DNA of 64,000 nt, from NCBI GenBank assembly GCA_025617745.1, contig CM046853.1:59047233-59111232 (forward strand). Direction: 5' to 3'. The position numbers and the translations under genes were made by a program. Of this stretch, positions 63,829 through 64,000 are shown in pieces. The DNA is from Heliocidaris erythrogramma (Eukaryota > Echinodermata > Echinoidea > Camarodonta > Echinometridae). A model generated the notes under the pieces. That model was not told where the DNA came from and ran no database searches. It worked only from the letters and a program-made list of their open reading frames with translations. Numbering within the stretch: the first letter of the stretch is position 1; each line of letters begins with the position of its first letter.

Positions 63829-64000
63829 CTGATACAAAGGAGAGAACAAAATATATCACACATCAGTTACATGTTAGATGACTTTAATCCTAACTGTGCC
63901 TTTCAGTTTATAAGCAAACATGAAAACATGTATTTTTAGTTAAACTAGTTTTCATTCTATTGGTATACTAGAATACAAGGAATCTTCCATGGAGCAACTT

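Overview
Eukaryotic (animal) DNA, AT-rich, with spliced genes. The mix of a Flamingo/CELSR cadherin, tandem UCP-like mitochondrial carriers, very dense short foldback transposons, long poly-G/poly-C runs and CT, TA and CAAA microsatellites suggests a marine invertebrate deuterostome, most likely an echinoderm such as a sea urchin. That assignment is inference; no species marker was identified.

Layout. (1) 1-31190, minus strand: the 5' part of a CELSR/Flamingo/Starry night-type seven-pass cadherin. Exon 1 (30733-27844) carries a signal peptide, a pre-cadherin region, a furin-type site and cadherin repeats 1-6 plus the start of 7. Exon 2 (22825-22061) completes repeats 7-9. The two exons join in frame (phase 1) into 1218 codons. 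The EGF, laminin-G, GAIN and seven-helix parts are not visible; 1-22060 appears to be downstream intron filled with repeats. (2) 31190-38770: a gene-free, repeat-rich block with poly-C/poly-G elements ending in GGATCCGCCCC-type motifs, a Pol III SINE with a 7SL-like 5' end, a mini-element carrying telomere-like repeats, a homopurine tract, and a candidate 2.7-kb terminal-inverted-repeat element that stops about 70 bp before the next gene. (3) 38835-46957 and 53388-57459, plus strand: two tandem six-exon mitochondrial carrier genes (335 and 309 residues). Exons 2-6 have identical lengths and all intron phases match. Part of exon 4 is nearly identical between them while the other exons are clearly diverged, which suggests gene conversion. 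Introns and spacer contain foldback and TA-flanked transposons, several nested, including a perfect 129-bp palindrome. (4) 59530-60735: a 5'-truncated, frameshifted non-LTR retrotransposon (plus). (5) 63234-63828, minus strand: the last two exons of an actin-family protein that continues beyond the window.

The three gene families have no obvious functional link: planar polarity/adhesion (CELSR), inner mitochondrial membrane transport (carriers) and actin-fold. The carriers form a true duplicated pair. Splice junctions were placed by reading GT/AG sites, reading-frame continuity and, for the carriers, agreement between the two copies.
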